A stretch of DNA of 23,095 bases from an uncultured Eubacteriales bacterium (lineage in GTDB: Bacteria > Bacillota > Clostridia > Christensenellales > UBA1242): contig CAQFKO010000021.1 of NCBI GenBank assembly GCA_948787875.1, positions 1 through 23,095 on the forward strand, written 5' to 3'. The notes below the pieces were generated by a model. That model saw only the letters and a program-made list of their open reading frames with translations. It made no database searches and was not told the DNA's origin. Within the stretch, counting starts at the first letter, position 1. Every line of letters begins with the position of its first letter. The position numbers and the translations under genes are program-made. Shown piece after piece: positions 8,060 to 14,217 of the stretch.

Positions 8060-8089
8060 TTTACAAATAATAAAAACTTGTGTTATAAT
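8060..8089 (+). promoter_or_regulatory. Promoter for the SDR at 8111
   Basis: TTTACA (8060-8065), 18 bases, then TATAAT (8084-8089) preceded by TGt (extended -10). It sits inside the upstream reading frame and supports the ATG at 8111. Confidence 0.75.
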
Positions 8090-8110
8090 ATTTTTATAAG
8101 GAGTTTTATT

Positions 8111-8863
8111 ATGAAAAGAGTTATCGTTGTAACCGGCGGAACTTCGGGTTTTGGACTCGAAACCGTAAAATTATTTTTAAGTGAAGAAAAAGATGCAACA
8201 GTTATAAGTTTATCAAGAAGCGTCGAAAAACAAGAATCAGCAAAAAAAGCACTTGGCAAAAATGCAAAACGCGTAACATTTTTGCAGGCAGATGTTTCAA
8301 ATGCAAAACAACTTGAAGAGGTTGCAAAAGAAATCGGCAAAAAGTTTAAGCACATAGATGTACTCGTAAATAATGCGGGAACAATTATTCCGGGAGGGCT
8401 CGAAAGCTTGGAAATCGAGGCTTGGGATAAGGTTATAAATCAAAATTTATCCTGCTATTTTTATGTATCAAAAATAATGTTGCCACTTTTAAAAAAGTCA
8501 AAAGATGCATGCATTGTTAATATTTCCTCAACCTCAGCAAAACTCGGAGGAACATCAATTGCCTACTCGGTTTCAAAAGCAGGGGTAGACATGGTAACAA
8601 AAGTAACGGCAAAAGAACTTGCAAAATACAAAATAAGAGTAAACGCAGTCTCTCCGGGCGTGGTAAACACAGGCTTCCACATAAATAACGGCGTTATGAA
8701 CCAAACTCAATACTCTGAGTTTTTGAATAAAAAAGAAAAAGAATATCCACTTGGACTTGGAGAACCGAAAGATGTTGCAGAAGCAATTTATTATCTTTCA
8801 AGCCAAAAAGCAAAGTGGCTTACGGGCACAAATATTTTGGTAGACGGTGGCAGAAGCTTATAA
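8111..8863 (+). CDS. Classical SDR oxidoreductase
   Basis: A 250-residue classical SDR. It has TGGTSGFG (residues 8-15) for the cofactor, NNAG (87-90), N112, S139 in VNISSTS, and Y152/K156 in AYSVSKAG, so the catalytic tetrad is complete. PGVVNTGF (182-189) and the C-terminal LVDGG are family standard. The Gly-rich loop has Phe where FabG has Ile (GFG rather than GIG), a form common in SDRs annotated as acyl- or sugar-ketone reductases. The substrate is not predictable. AAGGAG at 8098-8103 precedes the ATG; the frame extends upstream to 8045 but that part holds the promoter. It is monocistronic between terminators. Confidence 0.85.
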   Translation: MKRVIVVTGGTSGFGLETVKLFLSEEKDATVISLSRSVEKQESAKKALGKNAKRVTFLQADVSNAKQLEEVAKEIGKKFKHIDVLVNNAGTIIPGGLESLEIEAWDKVINQNLSCYFYVSKIMLPLLKKSKDACIVNISSTSAKLGGTSIAYSVSKAGVDMVTKVTAKELAKYKIRVNAVSPGVVNTGFHINNGVMNQTQYSEFLNKKEKEYPLGLGEPKDVAEAIYYLSSQKAKWLTGTNILVDGGRSL

Positions 8864-8896
8864 AAAAAGATAGCAAATTTTGCTATCTTTTATTTT
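8862..8896. terminator. Bidirectional terminator
   Basis: AAAGATAGCAAA (8866-8877) and TTTGCTATCTTT (8879-8890), flanked by A-run and T-run. It serves the rightward SDR and the leftward methyltransferase, whose stop codon overlaps its edge. Confidence 0.85.
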
Positions 8897-9657
8897 TTCA
8901 AAATATCCAAGCAATGTGAACTTGCACCCAAAAGTTCATACCTTTCACAAATACTAAGTTGATACTTTATAAATGTTTCAAAATCCTCTTGGTCAAGTTT
9001 GTTTATTATCGGTCTAATATAGTCCGTTGCTCCGTCAACACCAATTAATTTTACCCTTTCCAGCTCAGCTTCTTTTGCAAGTTTGTCTATCTCTTCCACT
9101 CTCACATAACTATACAAATCTTCTTCGATTGTACGGCACTGAAAATTTTTATCAAGTTTTCCTTCTTCTATCACCTTTTTCAAATTGCCTTCTTTAAACG
9201 CATAAGTAATAACGGCATAATCATTCATAAGATACATAATAAGAATATGCCCGCCTTTTTTAACCACGCGTTTGGCTTCATTAATTGCTTTAAGCTTGTC
9301 TTCGTGACTAAACAGGTGATAAACAGGTCCAAACAAAAGCGCAATATCAAAACTTTCGTCCGCGAACTTCAACTTTTTGGCATCTCCTTGTTTTGCCACA
9401 ACTTTTTGCGACTTCATTTTGATTTGGCTTACATTTTTTTTAACAATTTCAACAGCCGTAACATTATGTCCTGCCTCGGCAAGATACACCGAATATCTTC
9501 CCGTCCCCGCTCCGATATCAATAATGTCAAGTCCGCGTCTGGAACCAATGACCTCTTCAATATATTTTTTGCTAACCGCAAACTCCACCTGTCCGTGTCT
9601 AGACAAAAGCCTTTTGTCTTCATTAAATTTTTGGTAATATTTTTCAAGAATATTCAT
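8890..9657 (-). CDS. Class I SAM-dependent methyltransferase
   Basis: A 255-residue Rossmann-fold methyltransferase. Motif I DIGAGTGRYS binds SAM; the acidic residue after strand 2 is in VTAVEIV; motif II/III includes GDAKKL and SFDIALLFGPVYHL; post-motif VKKGGHILIMYL is typical. The opening with RLLSRHGQVEF recurs in a group of Bacillota methyltransferases of unknown substrate. No SD is seen. The predicted RNA start (near 9662) is about five bases before the ATG at 9657, so translation may be effectively leaderless; an ATG two codons upstream at 9663 is the alternative. It is divergent from the SDR at 9786, with both promoters between them. Confidence 0.8.
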   Translation of the reverse strand: MNILEKYYQKFNEDKRLLSRHGQVEFAVSKKYIEEVIGSRRGLDIIDIGAGTGRYSVYLAEAGHNVTAVEIVKKNVSQIKMKSQKVVAKQGDAKKLKFADESFDIALLFGPVYHLFSHEDKLKAINEAKRVVKKGGHILIMYLMNDYAVITYAFKEGNLKKVIEEGKLDKNFQCRTIEEDLYSYVRVEEIDKLAKEAELERVKLIGVDGATDYIRPIINKLDQEDFETFIKYQLSICERYELLGASSHCLDILKK

Positions 9658-9668
9658 GAGCATATATT

Positions 9669-9697
9669 AACATAATCAGTCAAAATTGTAAATTCAA
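9669..9697 (-). promoter_or_regulatory. Leftward promoter of the methyltransferase
   Basis: Leftward reading: TTGAAT (9692-9697), 17 bases, TATGTT (9669-9674). The expected RNA start near 9662 is almost at the ATG. Confidence 0.45.
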
Positions 9698-9722
9698 TTT
9701 TAATGCTTTAAGCCCAACTTAT

Positions 9723-9752
9723 TTGACAACAACAAATCAGTATTGCTATATT
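9723..9752 (+). promoter_or_regulatory. Strong promoter for the SDR at 9786
   Basis: Consensus TTGACA (9723-9728), 18 bases, TATATT (9747-9752) with a TGc extension. The leader is about 27 nt and carries GAGGAG (9775-9780). Confidence 0.8.
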
Positions 9753-9785
9753 AAATATGTTAAAAATTAAAAAAGAGGAGTTATT

Positions 9786-10589
9786 ATGGGATTTTTAAAA
9801 GGAAAGGTTGCCATTATCACAGGAGGAGGAAGAGCAACCCCGCTTAAAGACGGCTCAGCAGGCTCAATTGGTTATGGCATTGCAATTGCCTATGCAAAAG
9901 AAGGTGCAAACTTGGTTTTGACCGGAAGAAATGAAAAAAAATTAGCAGATGCAAAAGAAGAACTTGAAAAACTTTACGGAATTAAAGTTTTAGCTTGCCC
10001 TGCTGATATAAACGCGGGTGCAAACAACGAAGAAGTTGTAAAATCTGTTATAGAACAAACAATAAAAGAATTTGGAAGAATTGATGTGCTTATCAACAAC
10101 GCTCAAGCCTCTGCATCGGGTGTAACACTTGCCGACCACACAACCGAGCAATTTGATTTGGCTATGTATTCGGGGCTTTATTCTGCATTTTATTATATGA
10201 AGGCTTGCTATCCTTATTTAAAACAAAGCAAAGGTTCGGTAATTAACTTTGCGTCAGGTGCGGGACTTTTCGGAAACTATGGTCAAAGCGCATATGCCGC
10301 AGCAAAAGAAGGAATTCGCGGACTTACACGCGTTGCCGCCACCGAATGGGGCAAAGACGGAATAAATGTCAATATAATTTGCCCACTTGCTTGGACAAGC
10401 CAACTCGAACAATGGAAAGAATACAATCCCGAAGCCTTTGCAAAAAATGTTCATATGCCTCCAATGGGTCACTTTGGAAACAGCGAACTAGAAATCGGAA
10501 GAGTTTGCGTTCAACTTGCCTCTCCCGACTTTAAGTATATGAGTGGCGAAACCCTAACCTTAGAGGGCGGAATGGGGCTAAGACCATAA
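9786..10589 (+). CDS. SDR oxidoreductase with expanded cofactor loop
   Basis: A 267-residue SDR. Catalytic residues S157 (NFASGAG), Y170 and K174 (SAYAAAKEG) are present. Differences from a standard FabG: the cofactor loop TGGG (12-15) is separated from GYGIA (29-33) by an insertion of about ten residues (RATPLKDGSAGSI); NNAG is NNAQ (104-107); and the usual tetrad Asn in the central helix is Ser (near S129, MYSGLYS). The C-terminus TLEGGMGLRP is intact. The expanded loop suggests an unusual cofactor pocket, and this looks like a distinct SDR subgroup rather than a fatty-acid enzyme. The ATG is set by GAGGAG five bases upstream. It is monocistronic with a strong promoter and a terminator at 10611. 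Confidence 0.8.
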   Translation: MGFLKGKVAIITGGGRATPLKDGSAGSIGYGIAIAYAKEGANLVLTGRNEKKLADAKEELEKLYGIKVLACPADINAGANNEEVVKSVIEQTIKEFGRIDVLINNAQASASGVTLADHTTEQFDLAMYSGLYSAFYYMKACYPYLKQSKGSVINFASGAGLFGNYGQSAYAAAKEGIRGLTRVAATEWGKDGINVNIICPLAWTSQLEQWKEYNPEAFAKNVHMPPMGHFGNSELEIGRVCVQLASPDFKYMSGETLTLEGGMGLRP

Positions 10590-10610
10590 TAAAAATATTT
10601 TAAACACAAC

Positions 10611-10642
10611 AAAAAAATCCACCAAAATAGGTGGATATTTTT
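10611..10642. terminator. Bidirectional terminator
   Basis: ATCCACC (10617-10623), loop AAAATA, GGTGGAT (10630-10636). Rightward it is followed by ATTTTT; leftward by seven T, so the leftward direction looks stronger. Confidence 0.85.
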
Positions 10643-10643
10643 G

Positions 10644-10727
10644 TGTGCAAAATTTCAAGTCTTGCACAAATTCCAGACCACAAGCTGTTGCCTGTGTCTT
10701 TTAAACAGACGGATTTTCTGTCCGTCT
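10644..10727 (-). ncRNA. Structured intergenic segment, candidate small RNA or 3' UTR
   Basis: Three further hairpins lie next to the terminator at 10617-10636: TGTGCAA/TTGCACA (10644-10650, 10662-10668), an imperfect AGAC...GTCT stem (10675-10699), and AGACGGA/TCCGTCT (10707-10713, 10721-10727). Read leftward they end in the GGTGGAT-T7 terminator. They may be the long 3' UTR of the ferritin-like gene or a separate small RNA of about 115 nt; a TATATT lies just upstream but lacks a good -35. No known RNA family is recognised. Confidence 0.35.
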
Positions 10728-10791
10728 AATATATCTTATGCAACTTATCACAATACTATGACAACTTTTTTAAAAATTTTTAAATTTTTTA

Positions 10792-12045
10792 TTAACATCT
10801 GCCAACTTCAATATTATCATGTTTTCGGTCACGAAGTTCTGCAATAGGGTGCTCGGAAACTTGATATCTGTAATCGTCGCCGAATTTTTTGATATGGTCT
10901 TCAATCACGCAGTGAGCAGGTTCGTCTTTTCCATTTTTGCAAACTTGATTGTTATACTTTTTATAATTTGATTTTTCGCCAAGTTTTCCCACTGTTTCAT
11001 AGCACTCTTCTTTTTTTGTCAAACAAACCGTGCGCTCCAAAACTTCTCTGATGTAATTTATATTTTCTCCAAATTTAAGAAGTTCAGGAAAATCTCCGCC
11101 ACAAGGAAACAAACATTGCCAAGTTTTGCCTTCATATTTTTCAAGCAACTGCGCAGCCTTTTGCAAGTGACCGCACTCTTCCAAATAAAATCTTTCATAA
11201 AGTTTTTTAATTTCGCTGTCACTCTCGTCCTCAAAACAAGAATAATACAAATAACATTCGGTATATTCATGCATAACCCACCCTTCAAGCCAAGTACAAT
11301 TTGTATCAAGCAAACTGCCATATTCCGAAACATGTTGTTCTTCAATCATTGCGATTTCGCTATAAAGTTTTCTTCCCTCTTCGGTTGGGTGCAAGTTTCC
11401 AACATTCATATAATAATTCATGGTTTGCTGCTCAGCTGCGGTAATAATATTAGTTGTAAGCTTTGTAAACAAATCGGCAGACAAGTTACAAACAAATTTG
11501 TTTATGCTGTCATATGGGTGTCTGTGTTCGGCAATGGTAGGTCTTCCCGGCATAATTTCAGTATACTTTCCCGTAATGTCTTTTGCCGACCTGCCCTGCT
11601 CACTTTCAAGCAAATTTGCATATCTGTAAAGATGGTCAAAGTCTTCCAAAAGCGCAAAGTTAAGTGCATTTTTAACGTTTTCGTCTTTAACATGCTTAGC
11701 CAAAATTGCAGTAAGGTCAACAGCAAGTTGTTCATAACTGATTGTGGTTTCCAAATTGCTCTCATCAATAGGTTTAAGGCTGGAAATCATTTTTTGTTGT
11801 TGCTGTTCATGACGCCTTACCGCAGCAACCTCACGCCTAAGATCATTATTGTTGCAGTGCCTTGAAAACTGATGCAAAAACCAATTTGACTCAAATTCTG
11901 TGCCGTTCATAAGAATAGCCCTAACCTTTGTGTAAGGACTTGCGGTATCTTTGTTATATGGCTTTAAACTTAATTCTTTTAAACTTTTATATGTGCCGTC
12001 AACTTTAACAGCTCTTTCTTCTTTAAATGGGTTTACTTTTTTCAT
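10792..12045 (-). CDS. Ferritin-like (diiron-type) protein with a third helix pair
   Basis: A 417-residue soluble protein. The pattern of a helix Glu followed by an acid-xx-His helix occurs three times: E105 with D135xxH138, E205 with E235xxH238, and E260/E263 with E290xxH293. Two such pairs make a ferritin-like diiron four-helix bundle, and the third extends it. The spacing, helical character and EEQH/EECGH sequences support a metal-binding ferritin-like fold; oxidase, rubrerythrin-like or storage roles cannot be separated. Rubredoxin-type CxxC pairs are absent, but the last 110 residues contain scattered Cys (C311, C315, C341, C348, C369, C379, C417). The start is fixed by AAGGAG (12053-12058). 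That SD sits in one arm of a 15-bp dyad, suggesting control of expression. DUF308 lies upstream on the same strand. Confidence 0.65.
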   Translation of the reverse strand: MKKVNPFKEERAVKVDGTYKSLKELSLKPYNKDTASPYTKVRAILMNGTEFESNWFLHQFSRHCNNNDLRREVAAVRRHEQQQQKMISSLKPIDESNLETTISYEQLAVDLTAILAKHVKDENVKNALNFALLEDFDHLYRYANLLESEQGRSAKDITGKYTEIMPGRPTIAEHRHPYDSINKFVCNLSADLFTKLTTNIITAAEQQTMNYYMNVGNLHPTEEGRKLYSEIAMIEEQHVSEYGSLLDTNCTWLEGWVMHEYTECYLYYSCFEDESDSEIKKLYERFYLEECGHLQKAAQLLEKYEGKTWQCLFPCGGDFPELLKFGENINYIREVLERTVCLTKKEECYETVGKLGEKSNYKKYNNQVCKNGKDEPAHCVIEDHIKKFGDDYRYQVSEHPIAELRDRKHDNIEVGRC

Positions 12046-12049
12046 AAAA

Positions 12050-12089
12050 AATCTCCTTAAAGTTAATGATTTTCAACTTTAAAGAGATT
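12050..12089 (-). promoter_or_regulatory. 15-bp dyad covering the SD of the ferritin-like gene
   Basis: Arms 12050-12064 and 12075-12089 with a 10-base loop. In the leftward RNA all 15 positions pair, with one G-U wobble; on the other strand that position is a C-A mismatch, which suggests the structure matters as leftward RNA. The AAGGAG SD (12053-12058) is buried in the 3' arm, seven bases from the ATG. The 5' arm overlaps a predicted -10, so a DNA operator is the alternative. Confidence 0.6.
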
Positions 12090-12115
12090 ATTCAAATTTT
12101 TTATTTAATTGTAAA
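12087..12115 (-). promoter_or_regulatory. Possible promoter of the ferritin-like gene
   Basis: Leftward reading: TTTACA (12110-12115), 17 bases, AATAAT (12087-12092). Initiation near 12080 would cut into the 5' arm of the dyad, so hairpin control would need a longer transcript, for example read-through from the DUF308 gene. Confidence 0.4.
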
Positions 12116-12143
12116 AAACTTTACACTTTTAAATTTTTGTAAA
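12113..12143 (-). terminator. Weak terminator after the DUF308 gene
   Basis: Leftward reading: TTTACA, 12-base loop, TGTAAA, then GTTTTTT. The stem is only six A/T-rich pairs, so read-through into the ferritin-like gene is likely. Confidence 0.35.
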
Positions 12144-12146
12144 TGC

Positions 12147-12788
12147 TTATTTAACATCAAAGTCCGTAAAATTTTCAAGATTTGAGTCACCGCTGTCTTC
12201 AATATCTGATTTTTCTGTTTTCTCGATTTCAACCATGTCTGAATTAAAGATTTTTTTAAATTTTGCCACCTCTCTTTTCAAAACAAAAAGCATAACCAAA
12301 TCCAAAACACCTTCCAACAAAAGTGAAACACCCATAAATATCATAACGGCATTGTTTGCAAGACTTGTTCCTCTTAAAACAATTAACAAAACGCCCAAAA
12401 CAAATGCAAAAAGCCCAACAGAAAGATCTATCCACCAATTGCGTTCGCCAAAGGTTTTTAAGTCAATAGAATACAACACTCGCTTAATTCCCGAAAAAGC
12501 AGTATAAATTCCAAGAGCCAAAACCAAAGAATTTGGCACAAAAATAACCAGCACACCAAGCCCGATGCCTATTATGCCAATAAGCAAAATCCCACTTTCC
12601 CTTGAAAAATCAGGTGCAAAGCAAAATGCAAAAATATTAATCATTCCAATAAAAATCAGCGTTCCTGCAACCACAACCTCCAAAGTGTTTAACGACTTTT
12701 CCGGAAGTGCACAAAACAGTATGCCCAAAATAATCATAACAACCGCACTGATTATAACCTGCAACTTGCCCTTTTGCAAAATGTTCAT
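12147..12788 (-). CDS. DUF308 (HdeD-like) membrane protein
   Basis: A 213-residue integral membrane protein of the DUF308/HdeD group. About six hydrophobic segments are visible: near residues 11-28, 37-57, 66-84, 87-105, 119-138 and 146-170. Short loops repeat the family's internal two-helix hairpin (for example LGILFCALPEKSL and LGVLVIFVPNSL). A charged, acidic cytosolic tail follows from 171, rich in Glu, Asp and Lys. HdeD is linked to acid resistance in E. coli; elsewhere the function is unknown. SD AGAGG precedes the ATG. Its promoter closely resembles that of the BaiA-like SDR 1.2 kb upstream, so the two may be co-regulated. Confidence 0.8.
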   Translation of the reverse strand: MNILQKGKLQVIISAVVMIILGILFCALPEKSLNTLEVVVAGTLIFIGMINIFAFCFAPDFSRESGILLIGIIGIGLGVLVIFVPNSLVLALGIYTAFSGIKRVLYSIDLKTFGERNWWIDLSVGLFAFVLGVLLIVLRGTSLANNAVMIFMGVSLLLEGVLDLVMLFVLKREVAKFKKIFNSDMVEIEKTEKSDIEDSGDSNLENFTDFDVK

Positions 12789-12824
12789 AAAAACCTCTTA
12801 TTATAAAATATTATCTATAAATAA

Positions 12825-12852
12825 ATTATATCACAACTGTGTATCAAATCAA
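12825..12852 (-). promoter_or_regulatory. Leftward promoter of the DUF308 gene
   Basis: Leftward reading: TTGATT (12847-12852), 16 bases, TATAAT (12825-12830), with ACAGTTGT in the spacer. Same elements and spacing as the promoter at 14006-14033. Confidence 0.7.
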
Positions 12853-12880
12853 ACAAAAATTTTGATTTGCAAAAATAGCG

Positions 12881-12970
12881 CAAAAAAATCTCAGCCTTAT
12901 TTGTACATGGCAGTACAAAATTGTCCGCAATATTTTAGAAACAAAGAAGATTGCTGATTTTTGGCTTAGG
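12881..12970. repeat. Palindromic element copy 1, truncated
   Basis: First of three copies at a 127-base period. The left arm with CCTAACGGCG is missing. The central TTTGTAC/GTACAAA stem (12900-12906, 12913-12919), TTGTCCG (12921-12927), and the right half ending GGCTTAGG are present. The central stem differs in sequence from the other copies but still pairs. Confidence 0.75.
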
Positions 12971-12973
12971 TTC

Positions 12974-13097
12974 CCTAACGGCGTAAATTGCACACTATTC
13001 TAGGCTCAAAAAAAATTTCGGGCATGAGTGTACATGATAGTACATGATTGTCCGTAATCTTTTAGAAACAAAGAAGATTGCTGATTTTTGGCTTAGG
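12974..13097. repeat. Palindromic element copy 2
   Basis: Runs from CCTAACGGCG (12974-12983) to GGCTTAGG (13090-13097); 124 bases, separated from its neighbours by three bases on each side (TTC and TGT). Nearly identical to copy 3 up to TTGTCCG. Its right arm pairs less well with the left than in copy 3. Confidence 0.8.
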
Positions 13098-13100
13098 TGT

Positions 13101-13228
13101 CCTAACGGCGTAAATTGCACACTATTCAAGGCTCAAAAAAAATTTCGGGCATGAGTGTACATGATAGTACATGATTGTCCGAAATTTTTTTTAGAAACGA
13201 AGAAGAGTGCGTGATTTTCGCCGTTAGG
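13101..13228. repeat. Palindromic element copy 3, contains the SDR stop codon
   Basis: A 128-base near-palindrome with perfect 10-base ends CCTAACGGCG (13101-13110) and CGCCGTTAGG (13219-13228). Inside are a mostly paired middle arm, a stem of eight A plus TTTCGG against its complement (13007-type segment at 13134-13150 with 13175-13191), and TGTAC/GTACA at the centre. It has the form of a MITE or palindromic repeat, encodes nothing, and leftward would act as a terminator for the SDR gene, whose TAA (13224-13226) is in its end. Confidence 0.8.
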
Positions 13229-13976
13229 TTCGTGCACAACCGTCAACAGATAACACCTCTCCCGAAACATAACTAGCGGCATCACTTGCAAGATATAAAA
13301 ATGCATTGGCAACATCTTCGGGAGTTCCGATTCTGCCAAGAGGAATGGTCTTCTTTATGCCTTCACGCATAGCCTCAGGCAAATTTGCAACCATATCTGT
13401 ATCCGTAACACCCGGAGCAACAGCATTAACGCGAATATTATCTGTGGCAAGTTCACGGGCAAGGGACTTAGTCATTCCATTCACAGCAAATTTGCTGGTA
13501 GGATAAGCAACTCCCGAAGGCTGTCCATAAAGCGAAACCATTGAAGAAGTGTTAATAATAACACCACCTCCGTTTGACTTCATAATTGGAGCAACCGCCT
13601 TTGAAGCATAAAAAACAGCATTAACATTGATAGCCATAACCTTATCAAATTCAGCAGGGTCATAACTGTAAATACTTTCCCTTGCCGACACGCCCGCATT
13701 ATTAACCAAAATATCGATTTTTCCGTATTTTTTTGCGGTATAATTTATTGCCTCTTCAACCTCGCTATAATTGGTTAAATTAGGATAAACTCCCTCAACA
13801 AAGTAACTGTTGTTTTCTGTTTTAAGCTCGTCAACCGCTTTTTGAGCTGATTCTTTTCTTGACCCGCAAAGCACAACTGTTGCACCGTTATCAAGATATT
13901 TTTTTACTATTGCAAGCCCAATGCCTCTTGTTCCGCCTGTAACAAAAGCAACTTTTCCTTTAAGTAATTGTTCCAT
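13224..13976 (-). CDS. BaiA-like / FabG-like SDR oxidoreductase
   Basis: A 250-residue classical SDR with a complete active site: TGGTRGIG (13-20), NNAG (92-95), N117, S145, Y158 and K162 (YPTSK), and APGVTDTDM (187-195). From memory, several segments resemble bile-acid 3-alpha-hydroxysteroid dehydrogenase BaiA: PNLTNYSEV, GVIINTSS, the YPTSK site, and a C-terminus SVDGCART like BaiA's SVDGAYRP at the same length. A steroid, bile-acid or other hydrophobic hydroxyl substrate is possible; a general 3-oxoacyl reductase cannot be excluded. SD GGAGG precedes the ATG. The last sense codon and the TAA stop overlap the end of the palindromic element. Confidence 0.8.
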   Translation of the reverse strand: MEQLLKGKVAFVTGGTRGIGLAIVKKYLDNGATVVLCGSRKESAQKAVDELKTENNSYFVEGVYPNLTNYSEVEEAINYTAKKYGKIDILVNNAGVSARESIYSYDPAEFDKVMAINVNAVFYASKAVAPIMKSNGGGVIINTSSMVSLYGQPSGVAYPTSKFAVNGMTKSLARELATDNIRVNAVAPGVTDTDMVANLPEAMREGIKKTIPLGRIGTPEDVANAFLYLASDAASYVSGEVLSVDGCART

Positions 13977-14005
13977 AAAACCTCCAAAAGTTTATTTATA
14001 ATAAA

Positions 14006-14033
14006 ATTATAATACAACTGTTAACTTAATCAA
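14006..14033 (-). promoter_or_regulatory. Leftward promoter of the BaiA-like SDR
   Basis: Leftward reading: TTGATT (14028-14033), 16 bases, TATAAT (14006-14011), with ACAGTTGT in the spacer, as at 12825-12852. A TTGCGCA/TGTGCAA dyad lies upstream at 14047-14067. The rest of 14068-14183 shows nothing. Confidence 0.7.
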
Positions 14034-14183
14034 ATAAAAATATAATTTGCGCAAAAATTTTGTGCAAGCTTAACTCCCAAAAAACAACTTAGAACATTAA
14101 TATTTTCAAAACTTTTTGCTTATAACTAAATTTAAAAGTAGACTTACCAATATAATAACCAAATAAAACAAAATTTTTTCAAA

Positions 14184-14214
14184 CAAAAACAACCCCACAA
14201 AAAGGGGGGCTGTT
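14184..14214 (-). terminator. Terminator of the nfnAB unit
   Basis: Leftward reading: AACAGCCCC, loop, GGGGTTGTT, then TTTTG, with one G-U pair. It starts four bases after the nfnB stop. Confidence 0.75.
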
Positions 14215-14217
14215 ATT

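Noticed and set aside
10675..10727. tRNA-like fold in the structured gap
   Set aside because: The stems do not give a 7-5-5 cloverleaf and there is no T-loop consensus (TTCGANN) or anticodon stem at the right distance.
11116..11865. Rightward 249-codon frame opposite the ferritin-like gene
   Set aside because: It is antisense to a well-supported gene, has no SD and an odd composition (many Phe, Ile, Cys). It is a shadow of the real reading frame.
12881..13228. CRISPR array
   Set aside because: The period is 127 bases, the copies are nearly identical along their full length, and there are no short repeats with unique spacers or cas genes.
13133..13339. Leftward 68-codon frame across the repeat and the end of the SDR
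   Set aside because: It covers the SDR's 3' end in another frame and continues into the palindromic element. No SD or protein features are seen.
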